A DNA stretch of 64,000 nt from assembly GCA_036898135.1 (NCBI GenBank), contig CM072515.1, forward strand, positions 19,450,937-19,514,936, in the 5' to 3' direction. The notes under the pieces were generated by a model. It was given only the letters and a program-made list of their open reading frames with translations, was not told the DNA's origin and made no database searches. A program made the translations under genes and the position numbers. This document shows positions 22,941 to 32,639 of this stretch, piece by piece. Positions within the stretch are counted from its first letter, which is position 1, and every line of letters begins with the position of its first letter. The stretch comes from Oncomelania hupensis (lineage: Eukaryota; Mollusca; Gastropoda; Littorinimorpha; Pomatiopsidae).

Positions 22941-24469
22941 TGTCACGAACTGGCTAGTATTAACTCTGCTTGTTGACCATTTAGCCATGTGTAGTCTTTG
23001 TAACAGTAGAGAAGTTAGACTATTACACAGCAGCAATTAAATTACACAGCAGACCACACAGCGAGCGAGCCACCCACGCTAGCGCAGTGAGCCAGCACTT
23101 GAGCTTTGAATCGGACCGTTTTGACCAATCAGAGCAGGCTCAGTGGGTAGAGCAGTTTTGAATGTGTCAAAACCTAAGACAGTTTGAATCAGTCGTGTGT
23201 GGGACGAGGTAGAGTTAACATCTACTACTTAGCTAGCAGAGAATCTCTTCACTCATAGACCAGGAAGCAGGACTTAGAATTCTCTCAAGTCATCACGGGC
23301 CTGAACTTGTCAGACAGGTAAATGAACACCCTTCTGTTTCATCGTGATATATTTATATTATTGTTGAAATTATGTTTGTGGAATTTGCTATGCATAAATG
23401 TGAATTATTAATCCGAATTTGCCGTACCACGTGGAAGAGCCGACCACGAGGCGAAACACGACCGGTTGCGCCGCCATGTTGTATCCCGTACGGAACCACT
23501 GTTGTTTAACTTATATGTATGTTTGCAGACCAGTGGCTGTACCACTGAATGTTTATATTATTATTAATTCTGTATGTGTATAGTTAGGCACGATTGATAT
23601 TCATGTATGTATAGGAATTTAGAGTGAGATTCCAGTGGAACCCGGAAGTAGCAGAATGTTCGTCGCTTATGTATAGAGATGTGGAGCTATCACTGAGGGC
23701 TACTTTGGCTTTCAGTGAGACGCTCTGCACAAACCGATTATTCAGGGTTGTGCAGAATTTCGTCTCTTATATTACAGACGAGCAGGCGAGCTATCCCGAG
23801 CTATCCTGGGCGCACCACTCCACAGAAACGACTAGTTGGCGGAGTATCCTCTACCGCACAAGACGGAAAGAGCGACCCGGAAAACTCCCTGTCAGACCCC
23901 ACAGCGTGGCAAGGGAACCCAACTACACAACGACACAGGTGGACCAGAAGCTACCTCACAGAAGGACTTCGAACCCCCACTCATGAGTTAAGTGCATAAC
24001 ACGCCAAGGTGCACTTAAACTGATCATATCAGGACCACAGTAGTCCAACTCTTCAGAAACTGTAAAACGGACCACAGTAGTCCAAATCTACATGAAATAT
24101 TATAGAAAGTGCCCGAGGAAGATAAAACAGCTGCCTAGACTATCAGCGATCGAACTCTTAGCAGTGACTGAGACATTTTAAGTTAGATTAGTACTTAGAG
24201 AATCTTGTATAGAGTAGAAGAAATAAATGTGTGATTTTAACTGTTATCAAGTGGCTGGACTACTTATGATTCATAGCCGTGTGAAAGCTAGTGTGACAGT
24301 AATCTTTTACCATTTTTCTATCTATTTCTGTACCCCAACCTTAACACAGAACGAGCTAAACAAATAAATTTATTAAAGTAATTCATAGGGTGACTTACTA
24401 GCAGTTCCCACCGAATAAACGTGAGGGTCCATAATTCCATTGTGCAGAGCCCATAAACCCCACGTGACA
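22941..24469 (+). repeat. 5' LTR of the Gmr1-like element
   Basis: Bounded by TG...CA with the short inverted ends TGTCACG/CGTGACA. It contains a CCAAT box ('gaccaatcagag', about 23124), a tRNA A-box-like 'ggctcagtgggtagagcag' (23138-23156), a YY1-like 'gccgccatgttg' (about 23470) and a poly(A) signal 'aataaa' at about 24222. A 120-codon frame (23624-23986) is open in all LTR copies but starts with GTG and lies in non-coding LTR sequence. Confidence 0.95.
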
Positions 24470-24850
24470 CTTAAATTGGCGAGCCTAGCCAGGATCTGTG
24501 TATAATAGGAATTGGGTATAACCGGATCTAAGTACAATAAAATTAGATAACAGTAGGAGTAGTAGAATAACTTAGAATAGTGGTAACAAGGACTAATCAG
24601 TTTGGGTGCACTATTCTTTAGTTAAAAACTTTTTTGCTTCAAATATTTTTGTGCCTGTATGTTGCATTGTTCTTTTGCAGGTTTTGCTTAAATAACTGTT
24701 GTATGCCATTTGACTCTTGTTTTATTCTATTATATATATAATTATTGATTACGAATTGTATGGTCTTTGCATTGTTTTTAGTGACTTGCAATATTGCTAG
24801 TGTTTTGGTATTCCACTTGATTCAGAGGGTGTTCATAGACACGTTTGGCA
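24470..24850 (+). other. 5' leader with candidate primer-binding site
   Basis: Seven nucleotides after the LTR, 'tggcgagcctagccaggatc' (from 24477) is where a primer-binding site is expected. I could not match it to a tRNA 3' end with confidence. The remainder is AT-rich, with a possible splice acceptor 'gttcttttgcag' (about 24669-24680) before gag. Confidence 0.5.
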
Positions 24851-25954
24851 ATGTCGGACCCAGTGGCCTTGAGATTGCGTTTCAAGGAATTAGGGGAAGC
24901 TTTACACTTAGCAGGGGGAGACCTAATTGCGTATATCAATGCAGAGGTAGAGAAACAGGAGGCTAAGGCAGAGAGAGCAGCAGAGAGAGAGGCGAAGAAA
25001 CTCGAAGCGGCAGAGAGAGCTGCAGAGAGAGAACAGAAAAAAGCAGAACTAGAAGCAGAGCAGAAGAAACTAGCATTAGAAGCAGAGCAGAAGAAACTAG
25101 CATTAGAAGCAGAGCAAAAGAAAGCAGAGTTAGAAGCAGCAAGAGAACAGAAAAAAGCAGAGTTAGAAGCAGCAAGAGAACAGAAGAAATTAGAATTAGA
25201 AGGAGAACAGAAGAAGGCAGCATTAGCAGCAGAGAGAGAAGCAGAAGTTAGGAAATGGGAGTATGAGCGGGCAGAAAAAGAAAAAGAGAGGGAAGAAAAG
25301 GAAAAAGAAAGACAGCATGAGTTAGAGCTAAGGAGATTGGGATCAGGAGCTGCAAGTTCTTCCTCAACCCCTTCCCACTCAGATCAGCTAGAGGTAGCAT
25401 CCAACCCTGTACAAGGAATGTCATTTCCACTGGGAACATTCAATGAGAGAGAAGAAGGTTTAGATCTCTATCTGACTAGGTTTGAGCGTCTAGCAACAGA
25501 GTATAAACTAGATCCCACTCATTGGTCTTTTAAGCTTAGTCAAGGGCTTAGAGGAAAGGCTTATGACATCTACAGTAAGCTACCGACTGACAGAGTGACT
25601 GACTATCACAAAGTAAAAGAGGCACTCCTAACGGGATTCGAACTAACAGGAGAATGCTACCGGCAAAAGTTCCGCACCAATCGGAGAGTGAAAGGAGAGA
25701 GCTATGCGCAGTTCGCGGATCGGTTGTCCACAATGCTGGATAAGTGGATTAGCCAGTCAGCCACGGCTAAGACGTATGATGGACTGACAGAACTGTTAGT
25801 ATGGGAACAGCTACGGGAAACCATGACCCCCGAGCTGAGGACATTCTCAGTAGAACAGGGCGCGGAAAGACTAGAAGATCTGGTCAAGGTCGCAGATAGG
25901 TACGTGGGCCGCCCACGGAGAAGCCAAGAGCTTCAGGCGAGACCTAAAGCCTAA
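24851..25954 (+). CDS. gag: Gag-like structural protein with repetitive coiled coil
   Basis: A 367-residue frame from the first ATG after the leader (MSDPVALRLRF...). Residues about 30-160 are almost entirely E/A/K/Q/R/L and form a long predicted coiled coil. Within it, 9-11-residue modules (EAEQKKLAL, EAEQKKAEL, EAAREQKKAEL) repeat in tandem. After a Ser-rich linker (about 162-175), residues about 185-355 form a helical capsid-like domain with 'LDLYLTRFERLATEY', 'WSFKLSQGLRGKAYDIYSKL' and 'GECYRQKFRTNRRVKGESY', resembling the SCAN/Gag capsid fold of Ty3/gypsy elements. The zinc knuckle lies not in this frame but in the overlapping pol frame. It stops at TAA (25952-25954), 80 nt into the overlap. 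Its role would be assembly of the cytoplasmic particle that packages element RNA. Confidence 0.85.
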   Translation: MSDPVALRLRFKELGEALHLAGGDLIAYINAEVEKQEAKAERAAEREAKKLEAAERAAEREQKKAELEAEQKKLALEAEQKKLALEAEQKKAELEAAREQKKAELEAAREQKKLELEGEQKKAALAAEREAEVRKWEYERAEKEKEREEKEKERQHELELRRLGSGAASSSSTPSHSDQLEVASNPVQGMSFPLGTFNEREEGLDLYLTRFERLATEYKLDPTHWSFKLSQGLRGKAYDIYSKLPTDRVTDYHKVKEALLTGFELTGECYRQKFRTNRRVKGESYAQFADRLSTMLDKWISQSATAKTYDGLTELLVWEQLRETMTPELRTFSVEQGAERLEDLVKVADRYVGRPRRSQELQARPKA

Positions 25955-28900
25955 CGGGAAAGAGGCACAGAAACGAAGCCCTAACCGGGAAGAGCGCACC
26001 GCGAATAAGCCGAATAACCCCAGACCTGGGCAGAATAAAGGACCCACCACGGAATTCGGGAAAAGAGGTCCTGCAGAACAGAGACGGTATTGTTCGTTCT
26101 GCAACAGAAACAATCACTCCACCGCAGAATGTTTCAAGTTGGCCGCACAACGTAGGGAAGAGCGCGAAAGCCGGCCAGCGCACAGAGTTCTAACTCAAAG
26201 TAGCGGTAGCAAGCCACACACAATCGGAGATCACCCATCGGTGACAGACACGGTCAAGGTCAACGGAAAAGAAGCGAACTGTCTGTATGACACAGGTCTA
26301 TCATACGACGCGATAGTTAGCGAATCTCTTGTATCGCGCGCGGACTTGACAGACAAGACAGTCGACTTACAAGGAGCAGACTTGACGAAACCGACGACTA
26401 CTTGCCCAATAGCATGGATCGAAGTAGAGAGTAGGTACGTCACAGGACGAATCCAAGCAGCTGTTTTACAGAAACCCCTGTATGATCTAGTGCTAGGTTG
26501 TAGGTATGTGTTCTTAGGCACGCCCCCTAAAACTGTAGAGATAGCTGCAGTGCAAACCAGGGCCCAAGCTAAAACCCAACCACCCCAGCCCGAGTTCGCT
26601 CCGAATCCAGGACTCGAAGAGATCAAAACAGCACAGAAAGAAGACACCTCGATAGCGAAGTGCTTCCAGAAGCTACCCAAGGCGCACACACCCCCGCACA
26701 AGGGAGACTTCTACATGGAACAGGGAGTTCTACATCGACAAGGAGATGGAGATCACACCCAACTAGTACTACCAGCCACCCTTCGAGCCCAAGTACTAGA
26801 ATTAGGCCACAGCATGCCACTCAGCGGACACATGGGAATTGGAGCCACAGTGCAGAGAATCAGCGCACACTACTATTGGCCAGGAATCACGGAGGATGTC
26901 AAGCGCTACGTGAAATCTTGCCACCAATGTCAACGATATTCCCCGCGACATCACACCGTACCAGTTACCTTAGGACCATCGGTAGTAGTCGGCGTGCCAT
27001 TCCAGCAAGTCTCAGTAGACATAGTAGGACCACTGCCCATGACCAAGAAGAGGAACAGATTTCTACTCACACTCGTCGACGCATGTACGATGTGGTGCGA
27101 AGCAGTCCCGTTGCCAGCGATCGACACCAAGAAGATTGCAGATGCACTCATCGCCATCTTTACCAGAGTCGGATTCCCGGACAGCATTAGAACGGACAAC
27201 GGATCTCAGTTCACCGGCCGCCTGATGCAAGACGTGTTCGAGTTGATACAAGTTCATCACATTCGCACACCACCATATCACCCAGCCAGCAACGGACAAG
27301 TAGAAAGACTGAATGGAACCCTTCTCACCATACTCAGGAAAGTCGCCGACGACAATCCAGAAGCGTGGGACACCTACGTGAATGCGGCACTGTTCGCATA
27401 CAGAGAAACACCCCATGCAGCCACAGGCTACACCCCGTCAACATTGCTATTCGGCAGACCTCTAGCAGGACCGCTAGAAGCCCTACGCAGAAGTTGGACG
27501 GAAGCCAAGATAGACGACACACCAAGAGGTGCCACCAAGTACGTCGCAGACCTGCAGGAAACCCTCAAAGCAACGTGGAAGAAAGCTGGTGAAGCACTGA
27601 AGAAGGCAAGAGCCCGTCAGGCGAAGTACTACAACCGCCACGCGAAGGACAGAGAACTGCAAGTCGGCGATCAAGTGCTACTCTTACTTCCAAGTGGAAC
27701 CAACAAGCTGGACATCGCTTGGAGAGGACCGTACCGGGTGACTGCCAAGAAATCCAAGACAGTCTACCAAGTAGAGGTGAACGGGAGAGCCCGATACCAC
27801 CACATCAATCTCCTCAAGAAATACACGGACCGACCAGCGACCCCCAGCACTCACAACTTGTTAGCCATCGCCATCGCGGAAGAAGGAGAAAGCATGGAGA
27901 CCAATGCAGTAGAGTATCCCCTGCACTCCAAAGAAACCTACAAAGACGTGATACTCAACGGAGACCTAGCCGCTAAAAAGCAACAGCAAGTACGACAGGT
28001 CATTCGACAACATCAGACTGTGCTAACAGACCGACCAGGGAGGACAGACCTCGTCGAAGTAACCTTAACGGTGACCGACCCAACACCCGTCCGCCAGAAG
28101 CTCTACCCGATGCCACTGTCTCAGCAGCGAGCCATCAAGGAAGAGATAGACACCTTACTGGCAGCCGGAATCATCTCAGAGTCTACTTCACCCTACAGCG
28201 CAGGCACGGTATTGTTGCGAAAACCCAACGGAGAGCATCGACTGTGCATCGACTTCAGACTCCTGAATGCCGTAACGCAGTTCCAGCCAGAGCCACTCCG
28301 GACCAGACAGACCTATTTGCCAAGCTACAGCGAGCGAAGTACTTCTCACGCATCGACCTCAGCAAAGGATACTACCAGATACCAGTGCAAACCGCAAGTC
28401 CGAAAGTACCTAGCGTTTAGCACTATGGAAGGACACTTCGAGTTCAACGTACTTCCATTCGGACTCCACAACGCACCCAGCATCTTCAGTGCCATGATGC
28501 GAAAACTCCTGGCACCCCTGAGCAGCGAGCACCTACACTCGTTTATGGACGACATCCTCATCGCAACACCTACGTGGGAGGAACATGTCACGCTCCTACA
28601 ACAACTACTCGCACGCCTCAGAGACACAGGATTGACGGCAAGACCCACCAAATGTCAGATTGGATTCACAGAACTAGAATTTCTGGGACACACCATCAGT
28701 CAAGGAAGCCTGCGACCGGTAGAGAAGACAGTGAAACGCCTACTCGACGCTCCTAGGCCCAAGACCAAGAAGGAAGTGCAGTCGTTTCTAGGACTCTGCG
28801 GCTTCTACCAGAAGTTCATCCCCAACTACAACAGCATCGCCGTACCTCTGACAAATGGAACCCGGAAAATCGCCCCGGACAAAGTCGTATGGACAGCGGA

Positions 28901-29426
28901 ATGCGAGACGGCATTCCAAACACTCAAGGACAGAATGACATCGGCGCCAGTACTCCACCTCCCCGATTTGACTCAGCCATTCGTTCTTCGCACCGACGCA
29001 AGCGACTTAGGCCTCGGAGCAGTACTGCTACAGCGCGACCCCAAGAATGCAGAGACGCTATTCCCTGTCGCCTACGCCAGCAGAAAATTGAGACCCGCCG
29101 AGACCCACTACGCCACGTCGGAGAAGGAATGCCTTGGACTAGTCTGGGCCATACAGAAATTTCAACTCTACCTGTATGGGACCCACTTCACAGTTCAGGT
29201 GGACCACCAACCACTATCGTTCCTGGCAGCTTCCAAGTCTTTGAACTCTCGCCTGATGAGATGGGCACTCACCCTTCAGGCATACTCATTCCAAATCGAG
29301 TACATCCCCGGCAAAGAGAACCACGGAGCCGACTACCTCAGTCGCCATCTCGTGGAGGACACCGCAGCTGTCGCCCACCCATCACAACTAAGGGCCACAG
29401 CACCAGAATTCGTCCCCGCCCAGTAA
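25875..29426 (+). CDS. pol: Pol polyprotein, order PR-IN-RT-RH (frameshifted in RT)
   Basis: A frame open from 25875 (after a TAG at 25872) to TAA, 1183 codons, +1 relative to gag and overlapping it by 80 nt, so expression probably needs a +1 ribosomal frameshift. In order: CCHC zinc knuckle (26091-26132), aspartic protease DTG (26289-26297), integrase HHCC zinc finger (His 26808 to 'CHQC' 26919-26930), integrase catalytic triad D (27018), D (27195), E (27303) with D-x58-D-x35-E spacing, a C-terminal integrase tail ('VGDQVLLLLPSG'), then reverse transcriptase with 'GEHRLCIDFRLLN' and 'FMDDIL' (28542-28559), and RNase H starting 'LRTDASDLGLGAVLL' (catalytic Asp 28995). Integrase upstream of reverse transcriptase is unusual for Ty3/gypsy-type sequences. 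Around 28300-28400 the frame is wrong: the motif A 'RIDLSKGYYQ' region (28349-28378) lies in another frame, bounded by two compensating indels. The protein as read lacks the first catalytic Asp of RT. Confidence 0.92.
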   Translation, partial: KIWSRSQIGTWAAHGEAKSFRRDLKPNGKEAQKRSPNREERTANKPNNPRPGQNKGPTTEFGKRGPAEQRRYCSFCNRNNHSTAECFKLAAQRREERESRPAHRVLTQSSGSKPHTIGDHPSVTDTVKVNGKEANCLYDTGLSYDAIVSESLVSRADLTDKTVDLQGADLTKPTTTCPIAWIEVESRYVTGRIQAAVLQKPLYDLVLGCRYVFLGTPPKTVEIAAVQTRAQAKTQPPQPEFAPNPGLEEIKTAQKEDTSIAKCFQKLPKAHTPPHKGDFYMEQGVLHRQGDGDHTQLVLPATLRAQVLELGHSMPLSGHMGIGATVQRISAHYYWPGITEDVKRYVKSCHQCQRYSPRHHTVPVTLGPSVVVGVPFQQVSVDIVGPLPMTKKRNRFLLTLVDACTMWCEAVPLPAIDTKKIADALIAIFTRVGFPDSIRTDNGSQFTGRLMQDVFELIQVHHIRTPPYHPASNGQVERLNGTLLTILRKVADDNPEAWDTYVNAALFAYRETPHAATGYTPSTLLFGRPLAGPLEALRRSWTEAKIDDTPRGATKYVADLQETLKATWKKAGEALKKARARQAKYYNRHAKDRELQVGDQVLLLLPSGTNKLDIAWRGPYRVTAKKSKTVYQVEVNGRARYHHINLLKKYTDRPATPSTHNLLAIAIAEEGESMETNAVEYPLHSKETYKDVILNGDLAAKKQQQVRQVIRQHQTVLTDRPGRTDLVEVTLTVTDPTPVRQKLYPMPLSQQRAIKEEIDTLLAAGIISESTSPYSAGTVLLRKPNGEHRLCIDFRLLNAVTQFQPEPLRTRQTYLPSYSERSTSHASTSAKDTTRYQCKPQVRKYLAFSTMEGHFEFNVLPFGLHNAPSIFSAMMRKLLAPLSSEHLHSFMDDILIATPTWEEHVTLLQQLLARLRDTGLTARPTKCQIGFTELEFLGHTISQGSLRPVEKTVKRLLDAPRPKTKKEVQSFLGLCGFYQKFIPNYNSIAVPLTNGTRKIAPDKVVWTAECETAFQTLKDRMTSAPVLHLPDLTQPFVLRTDASDLGLGAVLLQRDPKNAETLFPVAYASRKLRPAETHYATSEKECLGLVWAIQKFQLYLYGTHFTVQVDHQPLSFLAASKSLNSRLMRWALTLQAYSFQIEYIPGKENHGADYLSRHLVEDTAAVAHPSQLRATAPEFVPAQ

Positions 29427-29593
29427 TACCCTGTCACTAGTGTCCATAGCTACCTGGCATAGCATTGCAGCTCAGGTAGAGCAACTTACTTAGTGTGTAA
29501 ATAGGACCCTAGGATAGCGCAGTGTTAAACTAGGCTCTGTAGTAGAAAAAGGTCGAATCCAGTAGTCATCGCCTTTTTTCAGTTGAGGGAGCC
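29427..29593 (+). other. 3' internal region with tRNA-like sequence and polypurine tract
   Basis: Contains A-box-like 'tagcgcagtgttaaactagg' (about 29514-29533) and B-box-like 'aggtcgaatcc' (about 29550-29560), a tRNA-like arrangement. The candidate polypurine tract 'gttgagggagcc' lies just before the 3' LTR. Confidence 0.55.
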
Positions 29594-31122
29594 TGTCACG
29601 AACTGGCTAGTATTAACTCTGCTTGTTGACCATTTAGCCATGTGTAGTCTTTGTAACAGTAGAGAAGTTAGACTATTACACAGCAGCAATTAAATTACAC
29701 AGCAGACCACACAGCGAGCGAGCCACCCACGCTAGCGCAGTGAGCCAGCACTTGAGCTTTGAATCGGACCGTTTTGACCAATCAGAGCAGGCTCAGTGGG
29801 TAGAGCAGTTTTGAATGTGTCAAAACCTAAGACAGTTTGAATCAGTCGTGTGTGGGACGAGGTAGAGTTAACATCTACTACTTAGCTAGCAGAGAATCTC
29901 TTCACTCATAGACCAGGAAGCAGGACTTAGAATTCTCTCAAGTCATCACGGGCCTGAACTTGTCAGACAGGTAAATGAACACCCTTCTGTTTCATCGTGA
30001 TATATTTATATTATTGTTGAAATTATGTTTGTGGAATTTGCTATGCATAAATGTGAATTATTAATCCGAATTTGCCGTACCACGTGGAAGAGCCGACCAC
30101 GAGGCGAAACACGACCGGTTGCGCCGCCATGTTGTATCCCGTACGGAACCACTGTTGTTTAACTTATATGTATGTTTGCAGACCAGTGGCTGTACCACTG
30201 AATGTTTATATTATTATTAATTCTGTATGTGTATAGTTAGGCACGATTGATATTCATGTATGTATAGGAATTTAGAGTGAGATTCCAGTGGAACCCGGAA
30301 GTAGCAGAATGTTCGTCGCTTATGTATAGAGATGTGGAGCTATCACTGAGGGCTACTTTGGCTTTCAGTGAGACGCTCTGCACAAACCGATTATTCAGGG
30401 TTGTGCAGAATTTCGTCTCTTATATTACAGACGAGCAGGCGAGCTATCCCGAGCTATCTTGGGCGCACCACTCCACAGAAACGACTAGTTGGCGGAGTAT
30501 CCTCTACCGCACAAGACGGAAAGAGCGACCCGGAAAACTCCCTGTCAGACCCCACAGCGTGGCAAGGGAACCCAACTACACAACGACACAGGTGGACCAG
30601 AAGCTACCTCACAGAAGGACTTCGAACCCCCACTCATGAGTTAAGTGCATAACACGCCAAGGTGCACTTAAACTGATCATATCAGGACCACAGTAGTCCA
30701 ACTCTTCAGAAACTGTAAAACGGACCACAGTAGTCCAAATCTACATGAAATATTATAGAAAGTGCCCGAGGAAGATAAAACAGCTGCCTAGACTATCAGC
30801 GATCGAACTCTTAGCAGTGACTGAGACATTTTAAGTTAGATTAGTACTTAGAGAATCTTGTATAGAGTAGAAGAAATAAATGTGTGATTTTAACTGTTAT
30901 CAAGTGGCTGGACTACTTATGATTCATAGCCGTGTGAAAGCTAGTGTGACAGTAATCTTTTACCATTTTTCTATCTATTTCTGTACCCCAACCTTAACAC
31001 AGAACGAGCTAAACAAATAAATTTATTAAAGTAATTCATAGGGTGACTTACTAGCAGTTCCCACCGAATAAACGTGAGGGTCCATAATTCCATTGTGCAG
31101 AGCCCATAAACCCCACGTGACA
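29594..31122 (+). repeat. 3' LTR of the Gmr1-like element
   Basis: 1529 bp, matching the 5' LTR except for T at 30459 against C at 23806. It ends CGTGACA and is followed by the right target duplication. Confidence 0.95.
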
Positions 31123-31127
31123 GCAGT
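31123..31127 (+). repeat. Target site duplication gcagt (right)
   Basis: Second copy of the 5-bp duplication. The older LTR resumes here with 'gcagtgactgagac'. Confidence 0.92.
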
Positions 31128-31431
31128 GACTGAGACATTTTAAGTTAGATTAGTACTTAGAGAATCTTGTATAGAGTAGAAGAAATAAATGTGTGATTTT
31201 AACTGTTATCAAGTGGCTGGACTACTTATGATTCATAGCCGTGTGAAAGCTAGTGTGACAGTAATCTTTTACCATTTTTCTATCTATTTCTGTACCCCAA
31301 CCTTAACACAGAACGAGCTAAACAAATAAATTTATTAAAGTAATTCATAGGGTGACTTACTAGCAGTTCCCACCGAATAAACGTGAGGGTCCATAATTCC
31401 ATTGTGCAGAGCCCATAAACCCCACGTGACA
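31128..31431 (+). mobile_element. Older solo LTR, right part
   Basis: The last 304 bp of the interrupted LTR, ending CGTGACA and followed by the second 'atgac' (31432-31436) and the LINE. With the left part it totals 1524 bp, close to the 1529-bp intact LTR. Including the gcagt repeat, all 309 bp are identical to the end of the younger LTR, in contrast to the diverged left part. Confidence 0.9.
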
Positions 31432-32221
31432 ATGACATTGATGGATTGGCTGGAGAAAAACAAGAACTTGAAGAGCTGGTACAAAGGCTTGACACCATCT
31501 CCAGAGCCATTGGAATGAAAATAAGTGGCGAGAAGATCAAAATGATGACCAACAACACCAATGACATCCACACGAACATCAAAGTTCATGACCAATTCTT
31601 CAACACGGTGCATAGCTTTAAATATTTATTAGCAATTGTATCAGACAATGGGTCCCGACAGGAAGTCCTCCCCAGGATCGCACAAACAACTGCTTCCCTG
31701 ACAAGGATGAAGCCCATTTAAAATGACAGGACCATCCGTCTACATTCCAAGGTAAGGCTGCTGCGCTCTCTTGTCATCTCCATCTTCCTATATGCTTGCG
31801 AAACATGGACCCTCACAGCAGACCTATAAAGAAGAATAGAAAACATGGAGATGATGTGCTACAGAAGACGTCTGAGCATTTCCTCTACCCAGCAAATCAC
31901 CAACGACGAAGTCAGACAGACCATCACACAAGCCATTGGACAACACGATGACATGCTCACAGTGGTGAAGAAACGAAAACTCCGATGGCATGGCCACGTC
32001 AGCAGAGAATTAGGCCTTGCAAAGACCATCCTGCAAGGCACGGTGCAAGGAGACGGAAGAACGGGGAGACAGAAAAAAAGGTGGGAGGACAACATTCAAG
32101 AATGGACTGGCTTGACACTGAGCGAAGTCATGAGAGTTGCTCAGGACAGAGATGGAGTACGCTGGTTAAACGATCATCTGTGGGGCCCCAACGACCTTCA
32201 AGTTACGGGATAGGATAGGAT
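31432..32221 (+). pseudogene. RTE-like LINE reverse transcriptase, segment 3 of 3
   Basis: Begins with 'atgac', the duplicate of 21716-21720. The codons following it, 'IDGLAGEKQELEEL', continue the FVDD box of segment 2 without loss of frame. Further stretches are 'RAIGMKISGEKIKMM', 'RIAQTTASLTRMKPI', then after a stop near 31720 and a frame change 'VVKKRKLRWHGHVSRELGLA' and 'KKRWEDNIQEWTGLTLSE' (31845-32213). It ends in 'acgggataggatagga', the family tail. Confidence 0.9.
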
Positions 32222-32477
32222 TGGTCTGTCTATGTGGCTGTCTTTCTTAACTGGTCTGCCTTTCCCCGACAAAGCGATCAAATATCACCCACTCCTCATT
32301 TCTTAATTGAGATGAATACAGTACCGAAATTCCAATACATAAATAAAATATCGCAACTTTGGTTCAGTCAAAAACCTTTACAGTTTGGGGAAGAAAATAA
32401 TCCCTGCAGCCGACTCTCTTTCTCTCCCTCTCCTCCTACATTACCCCAGCCCCCTTTCTCTGTCTATAACTCCAGTC

Positions 32478-32524
32478 TCTCTCTGTCTTTGTCAATCTGC
32501 TCTCTCTCCTGTCTGTCTGTCTGC

Positions 32525-32566
<42 letters not shown>

Positions 32567-32572
32567 GTCTGC

Positions 32573-32635
<63 letters not shown>

Positions 32636-32638
32636 TCT
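32478..32638. repeat. CT microsatellite
   Basis: (CT)n with two 'gtctgtctgcgt' interruptions (32512-32526 and 32562-32575), a duplicated interruption. Confidence 0.95.
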
Positions 32639-32639
32639 T

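Larger units (their letters stand above)
22941..31122 (+). mobile_element. Complete Gmr1-like Ty3/gypsy-group LTR retrotransposon
   Basis: An 8182-bp element: LTR (22941-24469), leader, gag, pol, short 3' region, LTR (29594-31122). The LTRs are equal in length (1529 bp), begin TGTCACG and end CGTGACA. Compared by eye they differ at one site (C at 23806, T at 30459), implying a very recent insertion. It is flanked by a 5-bp duplication. The pol order is protease-integrase-reverse transcriptase-RNase H, which in Ty3/gypsy-type elements characterises the Gmr1 clade. Reverse transcriptase has internal frameshifts, so this copy is probably not autonomous. No envelope gene is present. Confidence 0.93.

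Noticed and set aside
24745..24966. Separate small ORF upstream of gag
   Set aside because: It overlaps gag in another frame, begins in the AT-rich leader and has no motif.
22941..31122. Endogenous retrovirus
   Set aside because: There is no envelope frame between pol and the 3' LTR (167 bp only), and the pol order is PR-IN-RT-RH.
21721..31431. Two complete tandem retrotransposons sharing an LTR
   Set aside because: The outer LTR halves add up to one LTR, and the gcagt and atgac duplications show one element inserted into a solo LTR.
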